The notes: generated by a model not told the origin, from the letters alone. Counted from the first letter of the stretch, positions 44,428 through 53,498 are shown. The stretch: DNA of 64,000 bases from Nesterenkonia sp. (GCF_029265375.1 NZ_JAJUJJ010000008.1:1-64000), one strand, 5' to 3'. Numbers and translations are program-made.

Positions 44428-44492
44428 GATGCGGCCTCCTGTCTGGCTGCGGCCCTCCCGCTGCGTTCCGCGGCCAGTATATGGTCATTCCC

Positions 44493-45056
44493 ATGGGACG
44501 TGTCGCTGATCACAGCGTGGCTGCCGGATGGGGTTTCGCCGAGGCCACCTTCTTCTTTGTGGTGCCGGATGTGTGGACCTCCTGGGTGGGGCTGCGCCGG
44601 CCGCGGCGCGCGCTGACGTGCTGCCTCTCAGCCCTCGGCGGGGCGATGACCGGGGGCACAGTGACCTACCTGTGGAGCCGCCGAATGCCTGAGCGCACTA
44701 CGCGCCGATGGATGGCAAAGGTGCCGGCCGTCTCGGAGCAGATGGTAGTGGAGGTGGAGGCCGAGCTGCAGCACGAGGGCCACCGCAGCCTGATGCGGGG
44801 GCCCACCCGCGGTGTGCCGTACAAGCTCTACGCCCGCGCCTCCGGACTGCAGGGCCGCTCGCTGGTGAGCTTCCTCGCCTGGAGCGTGCCCGCCCGGCTG
44901 CTGCGCTTCGCCGCGGTCACGCTGCTGGCCTCCGGTGCTGCCGCGGCAGCTCACCGCGCCGCACCCCGGCTGCCCGAGCCGGCGGTGAGCATGGTGTTCG
45001 CTGGGTGCTGGAGCGCGTTCTACCTCTGGTTCTTCCGCACACTCTCCCGGCGCTGA
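44493..45056 (+). CDS. Small integral membrane protein near the lipid operon
   Basis: 187 aa from ATG 44493 (ATG 44481 also possible). It starts with a helix containing GFAEATFFFVVPDVWTSWVGL, followed by a Gly-rich helix (about 38-56), a cytoplasmic-looking middle with many Arg and Lys, then a helix and a final C-terminal helix. The first part resembles the opening of DedA/VTT-like membrane proteins but the match is too short to claim. Divergent from the CDP-alcohol phosphotransferase gene, 65 bp away. Confidence 0.65.
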   Translation: MGRVADHSVAAGWGFAEATFFFVVPDVWTSWVGLRRPRRALTCCLSALGGAMTGGTVTYLWSRRMPERTTRRWMAKVPAVSEQMVVEVEAELQHEGHRSLMRGPTRGVPYKLYARASGLQGRSLVSFLAWSVPARLLRFAAVTLLASGAAAAAHRAAPRLPEPAVSMVFAGCWSAFYLWFFRTLSRR

Positions 45057-45130
45057 GCGGCGCGCGGCGACCTCACCGGCACCACCGATATAGTTGCGTG
45101 AGGCAACCATTGCCGTGGCAGACTTGGTGC

Positions 45131-47236
45131 ATGGCTGATCAGACCTTCACAGACCTTGACCACTACGTCGCCCACCCGCGCATCGCCTCGCTGGCGCTGA
45201 GCCCGGACGGCCGCCGTCTGGTGACCACCGTCCAGACGCTCAACACCGCCAAGGACGGCTATGTGACCGCCCTGTGGGAGGTGGACCCGGAGGGCGAGCG
45301 CCCGGCGCGGCGGCTGACCCGCAGCGCCAAGGGCGAGGCCTCACCGGTGTTCTCAGCCGATGGCGACCTCTACTTCACCTCCGCCCGGCCGGACGAGCAG
45401 GACAACGACGACGACACCGCCCTGTGGTGCCTGCCGGCCGGCGGCGGCGAGGCATATGTGGTCAACCGCCGCCCCGGCGGGGTGGAATCGGTGGCCTGCG
45501 CACGCAACGCCGACGTGGTGGCCGTGACCGCCTCTGTTCTGCCCGGTGCCCAGACCGAGCAGGAGCACCAGCGGCTGCACTCAGCACGCAAGGATTCCTC
45601 CGTGAAGGCCATCCTGCACTCCGGCTACCCGGTCCGGTTCTGGGACCACGACCTCGGCCCGGCCCGCAGCAATCTGTTCGTGCTCGGCCAGGACCAGCCG
45701 CAGGAGGCTGAGGCGCCAGCCGCTGCTGCGCCGGCCGAGCCCGCCCGGCGCAGCCTGCGCCGGGTCACCGAGCAGATCGGGGACCGGTTCGGCGGCGATG
45801 TGCATATCAGCCCCGACGGCAGCTTCGCACTCTTCGCGCTGCGCATCCCGGAGGCCGGGGCGGATATGCGCTCCGCTGTGGCCCGGGTGGACCTGCGCTC
45901 CGGCCAGTGGGAGGTGCTGCTGGATGACCCAAACCTGACCCACACCCCGGGCATCATCAGCCCCGATTCGCGCCGCGCCGTCGTCGGGATCTCCCGGCGT
46001 CCCACCCCGGAGCAGGCCATGCGCCCGGTGCTGCACCTGCTGGATTTGGACTCCGGGGAGCTCACCGCGCTGACCGAGGATGTGGACCTGTGGCTCACCC
46101 CTGCCGACTGGCTCCCCGACGGCTCAGGATTTTTGGCGCTGGCTGATGAGAACGGCCGCGGCCCCATCTTCAGGGTGGATGTGGAGCAGCGCAGCACCAC
46201 GCGGCTCACCTCCGAGGACTCCACCTATTCGGAGGTGCGGGTCTCCCCCGACGGCACAACCGCCTACGGCGTGCGCTCCAGCTACGCATTCCCCTCCGAG
46301 CTGGCCCGGATCGATCTGGCCACCGGGGACAGCACCCGGCTGCCGAATCCGGCCGAGCGGCCCCAGCTGCCAGGCACGCTCACCGAGGTGGAGACCACCG
46401 CTGAGGACGGGGCGCGCCTCCGGGCGTGGTTGGCGCTGCCCGCAGAGGCCGCTGCCGACTCACCGGCACCGATGCTGCTGTGGATCCACGGCGGCCCGCT
46501 GAACTCCTGGAACGCCTGGACCTGGCGCTGGAACCCGTGGCTGGCGGTGGCCAAGGGCTATGCCGTGCTGCTGCCGGACCCGGCGCTGTCCACCGGCTAC
46601 GGGCAGGACTTCATCCAGCGCGGGTGGAACTCCTGGGGAGACAAGCCCTACACCGATCTGATGAGCATCACCGATGCCGCGGTGGCCCGCGAGGACATCG
46701 ACGAGACCCGCACCGCGGCGATGGGCGGATCCTTCGGCGGCTATATGGCCAACTGGGTGGCCGGACACACCGACCGGTTCCGGGCGATCGTCACCCACGC
46801 CAGCCTCTGGGCGCTGGACCAGTTCGGCCCCACCACTGATATGTCCCCGTTCTGGCGCCGGCAGATCGATGCCGCCATGGAGGAGCAGCACTCACCGCAC
46901 CGCCACGTGGAGAAGATCACCTCCCCGATGCTGGTCATCCACGGGGACAAGGACTATCGGGTGCCCATCGGAGAGGGACTGCGGCTCTGGTATGAGCTGC
47001 TGGAGCGCTCGGGACGCCCAATGGACGACGACGGCGCCACCGACCACCGGTTCCTGTACTTCCCGGATGAGAACCACTGGATTCTCAAGCCCCAGCACGC
47101 CAAGGTCTGGTACCAGGTGGTCTTCGCGTTCCTGGCCGAGCATGTGCTCGGACGCAGCGAGGAGCTGCCGGCAGAGCTGGGGCTGACCACCCCGCAGACC
47201 GCCGACGAGGAGTCGGCTGCAGGGTCGCCGGGCTGA
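45131..47236 (+). CDS. S9 family peptidase (acylaminoacyl/prolyl oligopeptidase type)
   Basis: 701 aa from ATG 45131; a longer frame extends back through the preceding gene. The N-terminal about 430 residues form a beta-propeller (repeats such as LALSPDGRRLVTT and VRVSPDGTTAYGV). The C-terminal alpha/beta-hydrolase has the catalytic triad S534 (GGSFGGY), D608 (GDKDYRVP) and H649 (DENHWILKP). There is no signal peptide, so it is cytoplasmic and probably trims short peptides, which fits the two peptide importers. The C-terminal tail is acidic. Confidence 0.93.
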   Translation: MADQTFTDLDHYVAHPRIASLALSPDGRRLVTTVQTLNTAKDGYVTALWEVDPEGERPARRLTRSAKGEASPVFSADGDLYFTSARPDEQDNDDDTALWCLPAGGGEAYVVNRRPGGVESVACARNADVVAVTASVLPGAQTEQEHQRLHSARKDSSVKAILHSGYPVRFWDHDLGPARSNLFVLGQDQPQEAEAPAAAAPAEPARRSLRRVTEQIGDRFGGDVHISPDGSFALFALRIPEAGADMRSAVARVDLRSGQWEVLLDDPNLTHTPGIISPDSRRAVVGISRRPTPEQAMRPVLHLLDLDSGELTALTEDVDLWLTPADWLPDGSGFLALADENGRGPIFRVDVEQRSTTRLTSEDSTYSEVRVSPDGTTAYGVRSSYAFPSELARIDLATGDSTRLPNPAERPQLPGTLTEVETTAEDGARLRAWLALPAEAAADSPAPMLLWIHGGPLNSWNAWTWRWNPWLAVAKGYAVLLPDPALSTGYGQDFIQRGWNSWGDKPYTDLMSITDAAVAREDIDETRTAAMGGSFGGYMANWVAGHTDRFRAIVTHASLWALDQFGPTTDMSPFWRRQIDAAMEEQHSPHRHVEKITSPMLVIHGDKDYRVPIGEGLRLWYELLERSGRPMDDDGATDHRFLYFPDENHWILKPQHAKVWYQVVFAFLAEHVLGRSEELPAELGLTTPQTADEESAAGSPG

Positions 47237-47253
47237 GTGAGGGGCCGGCTGAT

Positions 47254-47577
47254 TCAGCGGCGGACCTCGAACCCGCTCTCCGGCAGGGTCTTCAGCTCCT
47301 CCTCGGTCGCCTCACGGGTCTCCACCTGGCTCACCTCCGCTTTGGAGGGGCCGGAGCGGCACCAGCTGAGCAGCGAGTCCACGGCAGGGCCGGCCCCGCC
47401 GATGAGCATCTCCACCGCGCCGTCGTCGGCATTGCGGACCCAGCCGATCAGACCCAGCTCATCGGCCTGCCGCTTGGCTGAGCGGCGGTAGTTCACCCCT
47501 TGGACGCGGCCGGTGATGCGGGCGAAGGTTCCTGAGGTGAACTCTGTGCTGAAGGTGGGGGCCGGCTCAATGCTCAT
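47254..47577 (-). CDS. acyP: Acylphosphatase
   Basis: 107 aa from ATG 47577; the frame is open further upstream but the family begins here. The signature is GRVQGVNYRRSA, where most members have VQGVxFR; catalytic R31 and N49 (GWVRNADDG) are present. It hydrolyses acyl phosphates such as 1,3-bisphosphoglycerate and acetyl phosphate. Its stop lies 17 bp from that of the converging peptidase. Confidence 0.92.
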   Translation of the reverse strand: MSIEPAPTFSTEFTSGTFARITGRVQGVNYRRSAKRQADELGLIGWVRNADDGAVEMLIGGAGPAVDSLLSWCRSGPSKAEVSQVETREATEEELKTLPESGFEVRR

Positions 47578-47662
47578 AGCACCAGAATAGGAGAGCGCGG
47601 CGGCCGGCGTCAGCGCAGGCCGGCGGGCGCCGGTGATAACTCTTCTGCGCAGGCTTCTCACC

Positions 47663-47693
47663 TTAGGCATTCTCAACTGGGCGGGCTTATTGT
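47663..47693 (+). promoter_or_regulatory. Candidate leaderless promoter of the CDF gene
   Basis: TTAGGC, 19-bp spacer, TATTGT (47688-47693), ending 6 nt before the ATG at 47700, so the transcript would be leaderless. No Shine-Dalgarno sequence precedes this gene. Confidence 0.35.
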
Positions 47694-47699
47694 GAACGC

Positions 47700-48635
47700 A
47701 TGAGCTTCGGCCACCAGCACAGCCACAGTGACCCTGCAGCGGCAGACTACGCCGGGCACCGGGATCGGCTGCTGCTGTGCTGCGCGGTGACCGCGGCAGT
47801 GGTGGCCGCCCAGGCGGTGGGCGCGTGGCTGACCGGCTCGCTGGCGCTGCTGACCGATGCGGTGCACTCAGCGGCCGACAGCATCGGCCTGGTGGCAGCG
47901 GTCACCGCCGCCGGGCTGATGCTGCGAGCGCCCTCCTCCTCGCGCACCTGGGGGTACCGCCGTGCGGAGATCCTGGCAGGCCTGCTGCAGGCGGCGCTGC
48001 TGCTGTCCATGGGGGTCTATGCCGTGGTGGAAGGGGTGCAGCGCCTCAGCTCGCCCCAGGAGATTCCGTCGGTGCAGCTGCTGGCCTTCGCGGCCGCCGG
48101 GCTGGTGGGCAACCTGATCTCGCTGCGGATCCTGGCCGGTGTGCGGCGGGAGAACCTCAGTGTGCGCGCTGCGTTCCTGGAGGTCTTCGCCGATGCCCTG
48201 GGGTCGGCGGGGGTGATGGCGGCAGCTGTGATCATCTGGCTCACCGGCTGGCAGCAGGCCGACTCGGTGGCAGCGCTGCTGATCGCCGGTGTGATCATCC
48301 CCCGCGCCGCCGTGCTGCTGCGCGAGACCGGGCGCATCCTGCTGGAGTTCGCCCCGCGCGGGCTGGATGTGGACCAGGTGCGGCAGCACATTCTGCAGAT
48401 CGACCACGTGCAGGATGTCCATGATCTGCACGCCTCCACTGTGGCCACCGGGCTGCCTGTGCTTTCTGCCCATGTGGTGCTCGATGACGAGTGCTTCACC
48501 GACGGCTGCGCCCCGGAGAAGCTCGCCGAGCTGCGGAGCTGCGTGGCCGAGCATTTCGACGTCGCGGTGGAGCATGCGACATTCCAGCTGGAGACGGCCG
48601 CCCACGCGCGGACCGAGCGCAGCACCCACGCCTGA
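47700..48635 (+). CDS. Cation diffusion facilitator (Zn2+/metal exporter)
   Basis: 311 aa. The N-terminal His-rich stretch (SFGHQHSHS) is followed by six helices. The metal site motif is LTDAVHSAADS in helix 2 and the matching ALGSAGVMAAAVI region in helix 5, where an Asp is retained (EVFADALGS). The C-terminal cytoplasmic domain (about 220-295) contains VQDVHDLHA. It exports divalent metal, probably Zn2+, in exchange for H+. The helix 2 site reads DxxHxxxD rather than HxxxD, within the range of CzcD-type proteins. Single gene. Confidence 0.92.
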   Translation: MSFGHQHSHSDPAAADYAGHRDRLLLCCAVTAAVVAAQAVGAWLTGSLALLTDAVHSAADSIGLVAAVTAAGLMLRAPSSSRTWGYRRAEILAGLLQAALLLSMGVYAVVEGVQRLSSPQEIPSVQLLAFAAAGLVGNLISLRILAGVRRENLSVRAAFLEVFADALGSAGVMAAAVIIWLTGWQQADSVAALLIAGVIIPRAAVLLRETGRILLEFAPRGLDVDQVRQHILQIDHVQDVHDLHASTVATGLPVLSAHVVLDDECFTDGCAPEKLAELRSCVAEHFDVAVEHATFQLETAAHARTERSTHA

Positions 48636-48650
48636 GGTCGTTCGGGCGGG

Positions 48651-49838
48651 CTACCAGCGGGCCGCCACAGTGCCCTCTCCGGCGGCGGCGTCGTAGGTGT
48701 AGACCTGCCTGCCGGAGACCCAGGTGGCCAGCGGACGGTTGCGGGTGTCCAGCGGATCACCGGACCACAGCACCACATCGGCGTCCTTGTTCGGCTCCAG
48801 GGAGCCCACCCGGTCGGAGACGCCCAGGACCTCGGCCGGATGGATGGTCACCGCGCGCAGCGCCTGCTGCGGGTCCATCCCTTCACGCACTGCCAGGGCT
48901 GCCTGATGGATCAGAAAGTCGATGGGCACCACCGGATGATCGGTGATGATGGAGACCTTCACTCCGGCATTGGCCAGCAGCCCGGGCGCCCGCGGGCTCC
49001 GCTCGCGGACCTCCACCTTGGAGCGGGAGACCATCATGGGGCCGTAGAGCACCGGAATGCCGCGCTCAGCGATTCGGTCGGCCAGCTTATACGCCTCGGT
49101 TCCGTGGTCCAGGACCAGCTCGTAGCCGAACTCGTCGGCGATCCGGATAGCGGTGGCGATGTCGTCTGTCCGGTGGCAGTGCTGCCGCCAGGGGATCTCC
49201 CGGTTCAGCACCTTCGCCAGCGCCTCACTGACCAGATCGGTGCCCCGCTCCTCGGCAGGCTTGGCCGCCCATTCGCGGGCCTCGGAGAACGCTTTGCGCA
49301 CCGTCAGCGCCACTCCCAGCCGGGTGCTGGGGGTCTTCTTCTGGTCTCCGTAGACCCGCTTGGGGTTCTCCCCCAGCGCCGCCTTCAGGCCGGAGGGAGA
49401 CCGCAGAACCATATCGTCGACCACGGCGCCGAAGGTCTTGATCGCCACTGTGAGCCCGCCGATCGGGTTGGCCGAACCGGGGTTCACGTTCACCGTGGTG
49501 ACCCCGGAGGAGACGGCGTCGTCGAATCCCAGCTCCGTGGGGTTGATGGCGTCCAGGGCGCGGGCGGCGGCGGTCACCGGATCGGTGGACTCGTTGAAGT
49601 CCGCACCGGCCCAGCCCTCCCCCTGCTCGTGGACGCCCAGATGGACATGGGCGTCGATGAGGCCGGGAAGCACCCAGCCGCCGTCGGCGTCAATGACCTC
49701 ATGGGCCTCAGGGACCTGCACATCGGGACCCATCGCGGCGATGGTGCCCTCGGTGATGACCAAGGTGCCGTCGAAGGGTTCAGCGGTCACCGGAACAATA
49801 TGTGCGTTCGTGATCGCGTAGTTGCGTGATGCCTCCAT
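48651..49838 (-). CDS. Amidohydrolase (imidazolonepropionase-like)
   Basis: 395 aa from ATG 49838, apparently leaderless; a GTG 6 codons earlier is unlikely because it lies in the -10 box. Metal-binding motifs of the amidohydrolase superfamily are GLIDAHVHLG, HCHR, VLDHGTEA and TDHPVV. Domain borders are the usual beta-sandwich formed by residues 1-60 and 340-395 around a TIM barrel. The substrate is not evident; it resembles cytosolic amidohydrolases annotated near imidazolonepropionase. Shares a 160-bp divergent promoter region with ectD. Confidence 0.88.
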   Translation of the reverse strand: MEASRNYAITNAHIVPVTAEPFDGTLVITEGTIAAMGPDVQVPEAHEVIDADGGWVLPGLIDAHVHLGVHEQGEGWAGADFNESTDPVTAAARALDAINPTELGFDDAVSSGVTTVNVNPGSANPIGGLTVAIKTFGAVVDDMVLRSPSGLKAALGENPKRVYGDQKKTPSTRLGVALTVRKAFSEAREWAAKPAEERGTDLVSEALAKVLNREIPWRQHCHRTDDIATAIRIADEFGYELVLDHGTEAYKLADRIAERGIPVLYGPMMVSRSKVEVRERSPRAPGLLANAGVKVSIITDHPVVPIDFLIHQAALAVREGMDPQQALRAVTIHPAEVLGVSDRVGSLEPNKDADVVLWSGDPLDTRNRPLATWVSGRQVYTYDAAAGEGTVAARW

Positions 49839-49844
49839 ATCAGC

Positions 49845-49875
49845 ACTGTAGTGCACAGTCGGTTGCAGTGAGCAA
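49845..49875 (-). promoter_or_regulatory. Candidate promoter of the amidohydrolase gene
   Basis: TTGCTC (49875-49870), 19-bp spacer, TACAGT (49850-49845). The -10 box ends 6 nt before the ATG, giving a leaderless mRNA. The -35 box overlaps the divergent ectD promoter. Confidence 0.4.
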
Positions 49876-49890
49876 CAGACCTGCTAGGGT
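49863..49890 (+). promoter_or_regulatory. Candidate promoter of ectD
   Basis: TTGCAG, 16-bp spacer, TAGGGT. Transcription would begin near 49897, with a leader of about 100 nt before the strong AAGGAGG site of ectD. Confidence 0.45.
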
Positions 49891-49999
49891 CCGTAGGTGG
49901 CGGCGCCGTTAGCTGCCATTCATCGGCAGGCGAGCGCTGCAAGCATCTTTTGGTCTGATGCACATGTACAGAACGTCCAACGATGAAGGAGGTCAACCC

Positions 50000-50902
50000 A
50001 TGACGGCCACCGTCCACGAGGTGACGGACCTGTACCCCACCCGCCAGGGTGGTGAGCCCCGCGTGATTCCGCGGCAGGACCCGGTTGTCCAGGGCACTGC
50101 AGAGCAGGGCCCCATGGACGCAGAGACCCTGTGCGGCTTCGACGAGAAGGGCTACCTGACCATCGACCAGCTCATCACGGCCGATGAGCTGCAGCTGTTC
50201 CGCGATGAGCTCAAGCGCCTGGCTGAGGACCCGGAGGTCAAGGCCGATGAGCGCACTGTGGTGGAGGCCAAGTCCAATGAGGTGCGGTCAATCTTCGATA
50301 TCCACAAGACCAACGAAGTCTTCCGGAAGATCGCCAACGACCCGCGGATTGTGGACCGGGCCCGCCAGATTCTAGGCTCCGACGTCTACATCCACCAGAG
50401 CCGGATCAACTACAAGCCCGGCTTTGTGGGCAAGGACTTCACCTGGCATTCGGACTTCGAGACCTGGCACGCCGAGGACGGCATGCCCACTCCGCGTGCG
50501 GTGAGCATCTCCATCTCGCTGACCGACAACTACTCGTTCAACGGTCCGCTGATGATCATGCCCGGCTCCCACAAGCACTACATCAGTGCAGTGGACAAGA
50601 CCCCGGAGAACAACCACAAGCAGTCGCTGGTGATGCAGGGCGCCGGTGTGCCGGACCCTGAGACGCTCACCGAGTTCGCCGACAAGTTCGGCATCGACGT
50701 GCTGGAGGGCCCGGCCGGCGGAGCGATCATGTTCGACTCCAACTGCATGCACGCCTCCAACGGCAATGTGACCCCCTACCCGCGCTCGAATGTGTTCATC
50801 GTCTACAACTCGGTGGAGAACACCCCGGTGGAGCCGTTTGCGGCCCCGCAGCCGCGTCCGGAGTTCCTCAGCAGCAGGGACTTCACTCCGGCCGGCAGCT
50901 GA
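50000..50902 (+). CDS. ectD: Ectoine hydroxylase
   Basis: 300 aa from ATG 50000 with AAGGAGG upstream; a frame 14 codons longer has no RBS. It is a non-heme Fe(II)/2-oxoglutarate dioxygenase that turns ectoine into 5-hydroxyectoine. Iron ligands are H150, D152 (TWHSDFETWH) and H251 (CMHASNGN), and R262 should bind 2-oxoglutarate. The EctD signature around FHSDFETWHxEDGMP is nearly complete, as are LTDNYSFNGPLMIMPGSHK and VYNSVENTP. No ectABC genes are in the window, so ectoine must be made elsewhere in the genome or imported. Confidence 0.94.
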   Translation: MTATVHEVTDLYPTRQGGEPRVIPRQDPVVQGTAEQGPMDAETLCGFDEKGYLTIDQLITADELQLFRDELKRLAEDPEVKADERTVVEAKSNEVRSIFDIHKTNEVFRKIANDPRIVDRARQILGSDVYIHQSRINYKPGFVGKDFTWHSDFETWHAEDGMPTPRAVSISISLTDNYSFNGPLMIMPGSHKHYISAVDKTPENNHKQSLVMQGAGVPDPETLTEFADKFGIDVLEGPAGGAIMFDSNCMHASNGNVTPYPRSNVFIVYNSVENTPVEPFAAPQPRPEFLSSRDFTPAGS

Positions 50903-50921
50903 CAATCTCATAGTGAATCCA

Positions 50922-50941
50922 AGGGCCCGATGACGGGCTCT
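50922..50941 (+). terminator. Hairpin after ectD
   Basis: An 8-bp stem AGGGCCCG/CGGGCTCT (one G-U pair) with loop ATGA lies 20 nt after the ectD stop. A wider inverted repeat, GATGGCCCCA/TGGGGCCATC (50951-50960/50999-51008), follows and may stop the converging RNHCP transcript. Nothing else is seen to 51108. Confidence 0.5.
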
Positions 50942-51108
50942 CGGTAGGGCGATGGCCCCATCGTGACGTCTCCGGCGCGGTCGGCAGGCGCAGCATGGTG
51001 GGGCCATCACTGTGCCTGGGCGGGACTGGGCGCCGCGACCGAATGCCGCGCAGCAGGGGCCGGAGCTGCATAGGGGCTCAGGCTCGGACTGGGTCCCCTC
51101 CTGCGGGG

Positions 51109-51429
51109 CTACCGCGGGCGCTGCAGCTCGATCACCCGGTCCATGTCGTCGTCGGGAGCCAGCTTATTGCGGTCCTGAGCTCCGCAGGCGGTGCATCGGT
51201 GCAGCAGGATGTAGCCCTTCTTTCCCGAATAGTCCACCCCCACCGGCTCCATCGGCGCGCCGCATTCGGCGGCCCGGTCGCCGGGCAGCTCGTCCACGTG
51301 CCGGGACCACAGGCAGTGCGGGCAGTGGTTGCGGTAACTGCCTGCGGTGTGCGGGGCCACGCCGGCTCCGCAGCGGGTGCAGCGGAAGCCGGCGTTCTCC
51401 ACGTCCCGGCCCTGCGGCGAGTAGCTCAC
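51109..51429 (-). CDS. RNHCP domain protein
   Basis: 106 aa, zinc-ribbon-like. The name-giving motif YRNHCPHCLWSRHVDELPGDR is present, together with CxxC pairs FRCTRCGA, HRCTACGA and a Cys in AECGAPM, enough for two zinc sites. Function is unknown; the family is common in Gram-positive bacteria. It overlaps the stop of the rRNA methyltransferase as ATGA, so the two are coupled and an RNA-related role is plausible. Confidence 0.88.
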   Translation of the reverse strand: MSYSPQGRDVENAGFRCTRCGAGVAPHTAGSYRNHCPHCLWSRHVDELPGDRAAECGAPMEPVGVDYSGKKGYILLHRCTACGAQDRNKLAPDDDMDRVIELQRPR

Positions 51430-52433
51430 GGCGTGCCTTCTGCGCGCTGGGCCATGGCCGAGGCGTAGAGGCAGATGCCAGCGGCCGCTGCGACGTTGAG
51501 CGATTCAGCCTGCCCGTAGAGCGGAATGGAGACCGCCGCATCAGCCAGATCGCGCTCAGCCGGGCTCAGTCCGTGCGCCTCATTGCCGAACAGCCACACA
51601 GTGCGGCGCTGCAGGCTCGGAGCACCGGCGCCGGCCTGCAGCTGCGCCAGCGAGAGGTTTGCGTACCCGTGGGCAGCAAGGATCTGCAGTCCACGGGCTC
51701 TGAAGTCATCTGCCGCAGCGGCGGGGTCCACCCCGGTGAGGACCGGCAGGTGGAAGTGGGAGCCTGCGGCGGCGCGGACCACCTTCGGCGCCCAGGGGTC
51801 TGTGGTGCCGGGGGACAGTACGACGGCGTCAGCGCCGGCCGCGTCCGCCACTCGGATGATGGTTCCGGCGTTGCCCGGGTCCTGGACTCCCAGCAGCGCT
51901 GCGCCAAGCCGCATGCGGTCGGCAAGCAGGGCCTGGGCTTCAGGGCCGGGATTGCGAGGGATCCGGCAGACGGTCAGCACCCCTTGGGGGGTCTCGGCGT
52001 CGCTCATCGCCTGCAGGGTCGCAGAGGTGGCTTCCCGGAGGAAGAACCGTGCCCCACGCGGCAGCTGGGCCTGCGGGTCGAAGAGGACCCCGCGGGCCTG
52101 GTCCACCAGGGCGGCCAGATCGGGGTGCTGCTCCAGCGCCTCGGATGTGAAGTAGAGCGCGTCCAGCTGCGGCAGCAGGTGCGGATCACCGCTGGGTATG
52201 TGCCCTGCACCTGGGGCAGGCTCGGCCTCCCCGGCGGGCGCTGCGGGGTCTGGGCCGGCGGGGTCTGGGCCGGCATCGTGGCGGGCCAGCCACAGGCGCA
52301 GCGCCTCGCGCACCGGCTGCGGTCCTTCGGCGACGAACAGTCCCTGCTTGCGGCGGCCGGCCCGGCTGGACAGGGCGGCGACCTTCTTGACCCGGTCGCT
52401 GCGCGGATTGTCCATCAGATACTCATCGGCCAC
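51426..52433 (-). CDS. TrmH/SpoU family RNA 2'-O-ribose methyltransferase
   Basis: 335 aa from GTG 52433 with GGAG 7 nt upstream; ATG 52415 is second choice and the open frame extends too far into the rplT spacer. An N-terminal substrate-binding domain (about 10-150) holds an Ala/Pro/Gly-rich insertion (about 55-75). The SpoU knotted domain (about 175-325) has the motifs LLGVQDPGNAGTIIRVADAAG, WLFGNEAHGLS and IPLYGQAESLNVAAAAGI. It methylates rRNA or tRNA ribose with SAM. Position downstream of rplT-rpmI-infC is the usual one in actinobacteria. Confidence 0.93.
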   Translation of the reverse strand: MADEYLMDNPRSDRVKKVAALSSRAGRRKQGLFVAEGPQPVREALRLWLARHDAGPDPAGPDPAAPAGEAEPAPGAGHIPSGDPHLLPQLDALYFTSEALEQHPDLAALVDQARGVLFDPQAQLPRGARFFLREATSATLQAMSDAETPQGVLTVCRIPRNPGPEAQALLADRMRLGAALLGVQDPGNAGTIIRVADAAGADAVVLSPGTTDPWAPKVVRAAAGSHFHLPVLTGVDPAAAADDFRARGLQILAAHGYANLSLAQLQAGAGAPSLQRRTVWLFGNEAHGLSPAERDLADAAVSIPLYGQAESLNVAAAAGICLYASAMAQRAEGTP

Positions 52434-52570
52434 AGGTCTGCTCCTTCTGCTGTGCGGGGGCGTGCGCCCGTACCTCCTGGTGTGCGGGAGTGTGCGCCCA
52501 CCTCCCCATTCTGCCCTGCGAGCCCGGCGGGCGAGGCCCATGCGGGCTTCGATCCCCGGCGCGGCAATGA

Positions 52571-52608
52571 GAAAGCGCCGCCTCCCGGAGTGGGACGGCG
52601 GCGCTTTC
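52571..52608 (-). terminator. Terminator of the infC-rpmI-rplT operon
   Basis: A perfect 12-bp stem (GAAAGCGCCGCC / GGCGGCGCTTTC) with a 14-nt loop lies 25 nt after the rplT stop. The A/T pairs at its base give a short U-run on the transcript. Confidence 0.75.
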
Positions 52609-52632
52609 GCCGGTTCGGCTGCTGCCGGGGAC

Positions 52633-53013
52633 TCAGGCGCGGGGGGCGTTGACGTCCTCAGGCAGGGCGTTGCGTGCGGTCTCCACCAGCGACTCGAAGG
52701 TCTTGGCGTCGGAGACGGCCAGCTCGGCCAGCATACGGCGGTCAACCTCCACACCGGCGGCCTTCAGGCCCTGGATGAACCGGTTGTAGGTCAGGCCGTG
52801 AGCGCGGGAGGCAGCGTTGATGCGCTGGATCCACAGGCGGCGGAAATCGCCCTTGCGCTTCTTCCGGTGCTGGTAGTTGTAGGTGTAGCTGTGCAGCAGC
52901 TGCTCCTTGGCCTTGCGGTAGAGGCGGGAGCGCTGTCCGCGGTAGCCGGAGGCCCGGTCGAGGACCTTGCGGCGCTTCTTGTGGGCGTTCAGTGCCCTTT
53001 TCACACGTGCCAT
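52633..53013 (-). CDS. rplT: 50S ribosomal protein L20
   Basis: 126 aa, typical L20 of the large subunit, needed early in assembly. Starts [15 protein letters not shown] and contains [15 protein letters not shown] and [17 protein letters not shown]. The C-terminus has a short Pro/Arg/Ala extension. 95 bp after rpmI. Confidence 0.97.
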   Translation of the reverse strand: MARVKRALNAHKKRRKVLDRASGYRGQRSRLYRKAKEQLLHSYTYNYQHRKKRKGDFRRLWIQRINAASRAHGLTYNRFIQGLKAAGVEVDRRMLAELAVSDAKTFESLVETARNALPEDVNAPRA

Positions 53014-53108
53014 GTGTCAGTTTCTCCTGTGAGTCTTACGTAAGTCTTCGCGGGCCGCACCCAGCGGCCCGGCCGGATGCGCACGCATCCGCAGTGCAGC
53101 TGCGGGCT

Positions 53109-53303
53109 TTACTTGCCCAGCATCTTCTTGATGCGGCCCTCGTCTGCCTTGGTGACGATCTGGTCCTTCGCCAGGCGACGGGTCAGGCGGGAAGACTTGT
53201 GCTCCAGGTAGTGGCGACGGTTGGCCTGCTGGCGCTTGATCTTTCCGGAGCCGGTGAGCTTGAAACGCTTCTTGGCGCCGGAGTGCGTCTTGTTCTTCGG
53301 CAT
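53109..53303 (-). CDS. rpmI: 50S ribosomal protein L35
   Basis: 64 aa, the standard length. It starts [18 protein letters not shown] and ends [13 protein letters not shown]. The open frame continues 60 codons upstream, but L35 always begins at MPKxKTH; GAAGGAGAACGGC precedes the ATG. Confidence 0.97.
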   Translation of the reverse strand: MPKNKTHSGAKKRFKLTGSGKIKRQQANRRHYLEHKSSRLTRRLAKDQIVTKADEGRIKKMLGK

Positions 53304-53498
53304 GATGCCGTTCTCCTTCGTTCGTTCGGACCTGCAGCACCTATGTGTCACGGGGATCCCGTCACGGCGGTGCAGAGGTGGATCATCGCCCAGACTCCCG
53401 GCCTGGGGAGATCCCTTTGTCATGGGTCGCCCCGCCGCGCCGGCGCAGACGCGCGGCGCAGGCCGAGTGACCCAACCGTCCATAGTACGCCAGTGCCG

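Noticed and set aside
51012-52652. 546-codon plus-strand open frame
   Set aside because: It runs antisense to the RNHCP and SpoU genes, both well supported, and shows no domain.
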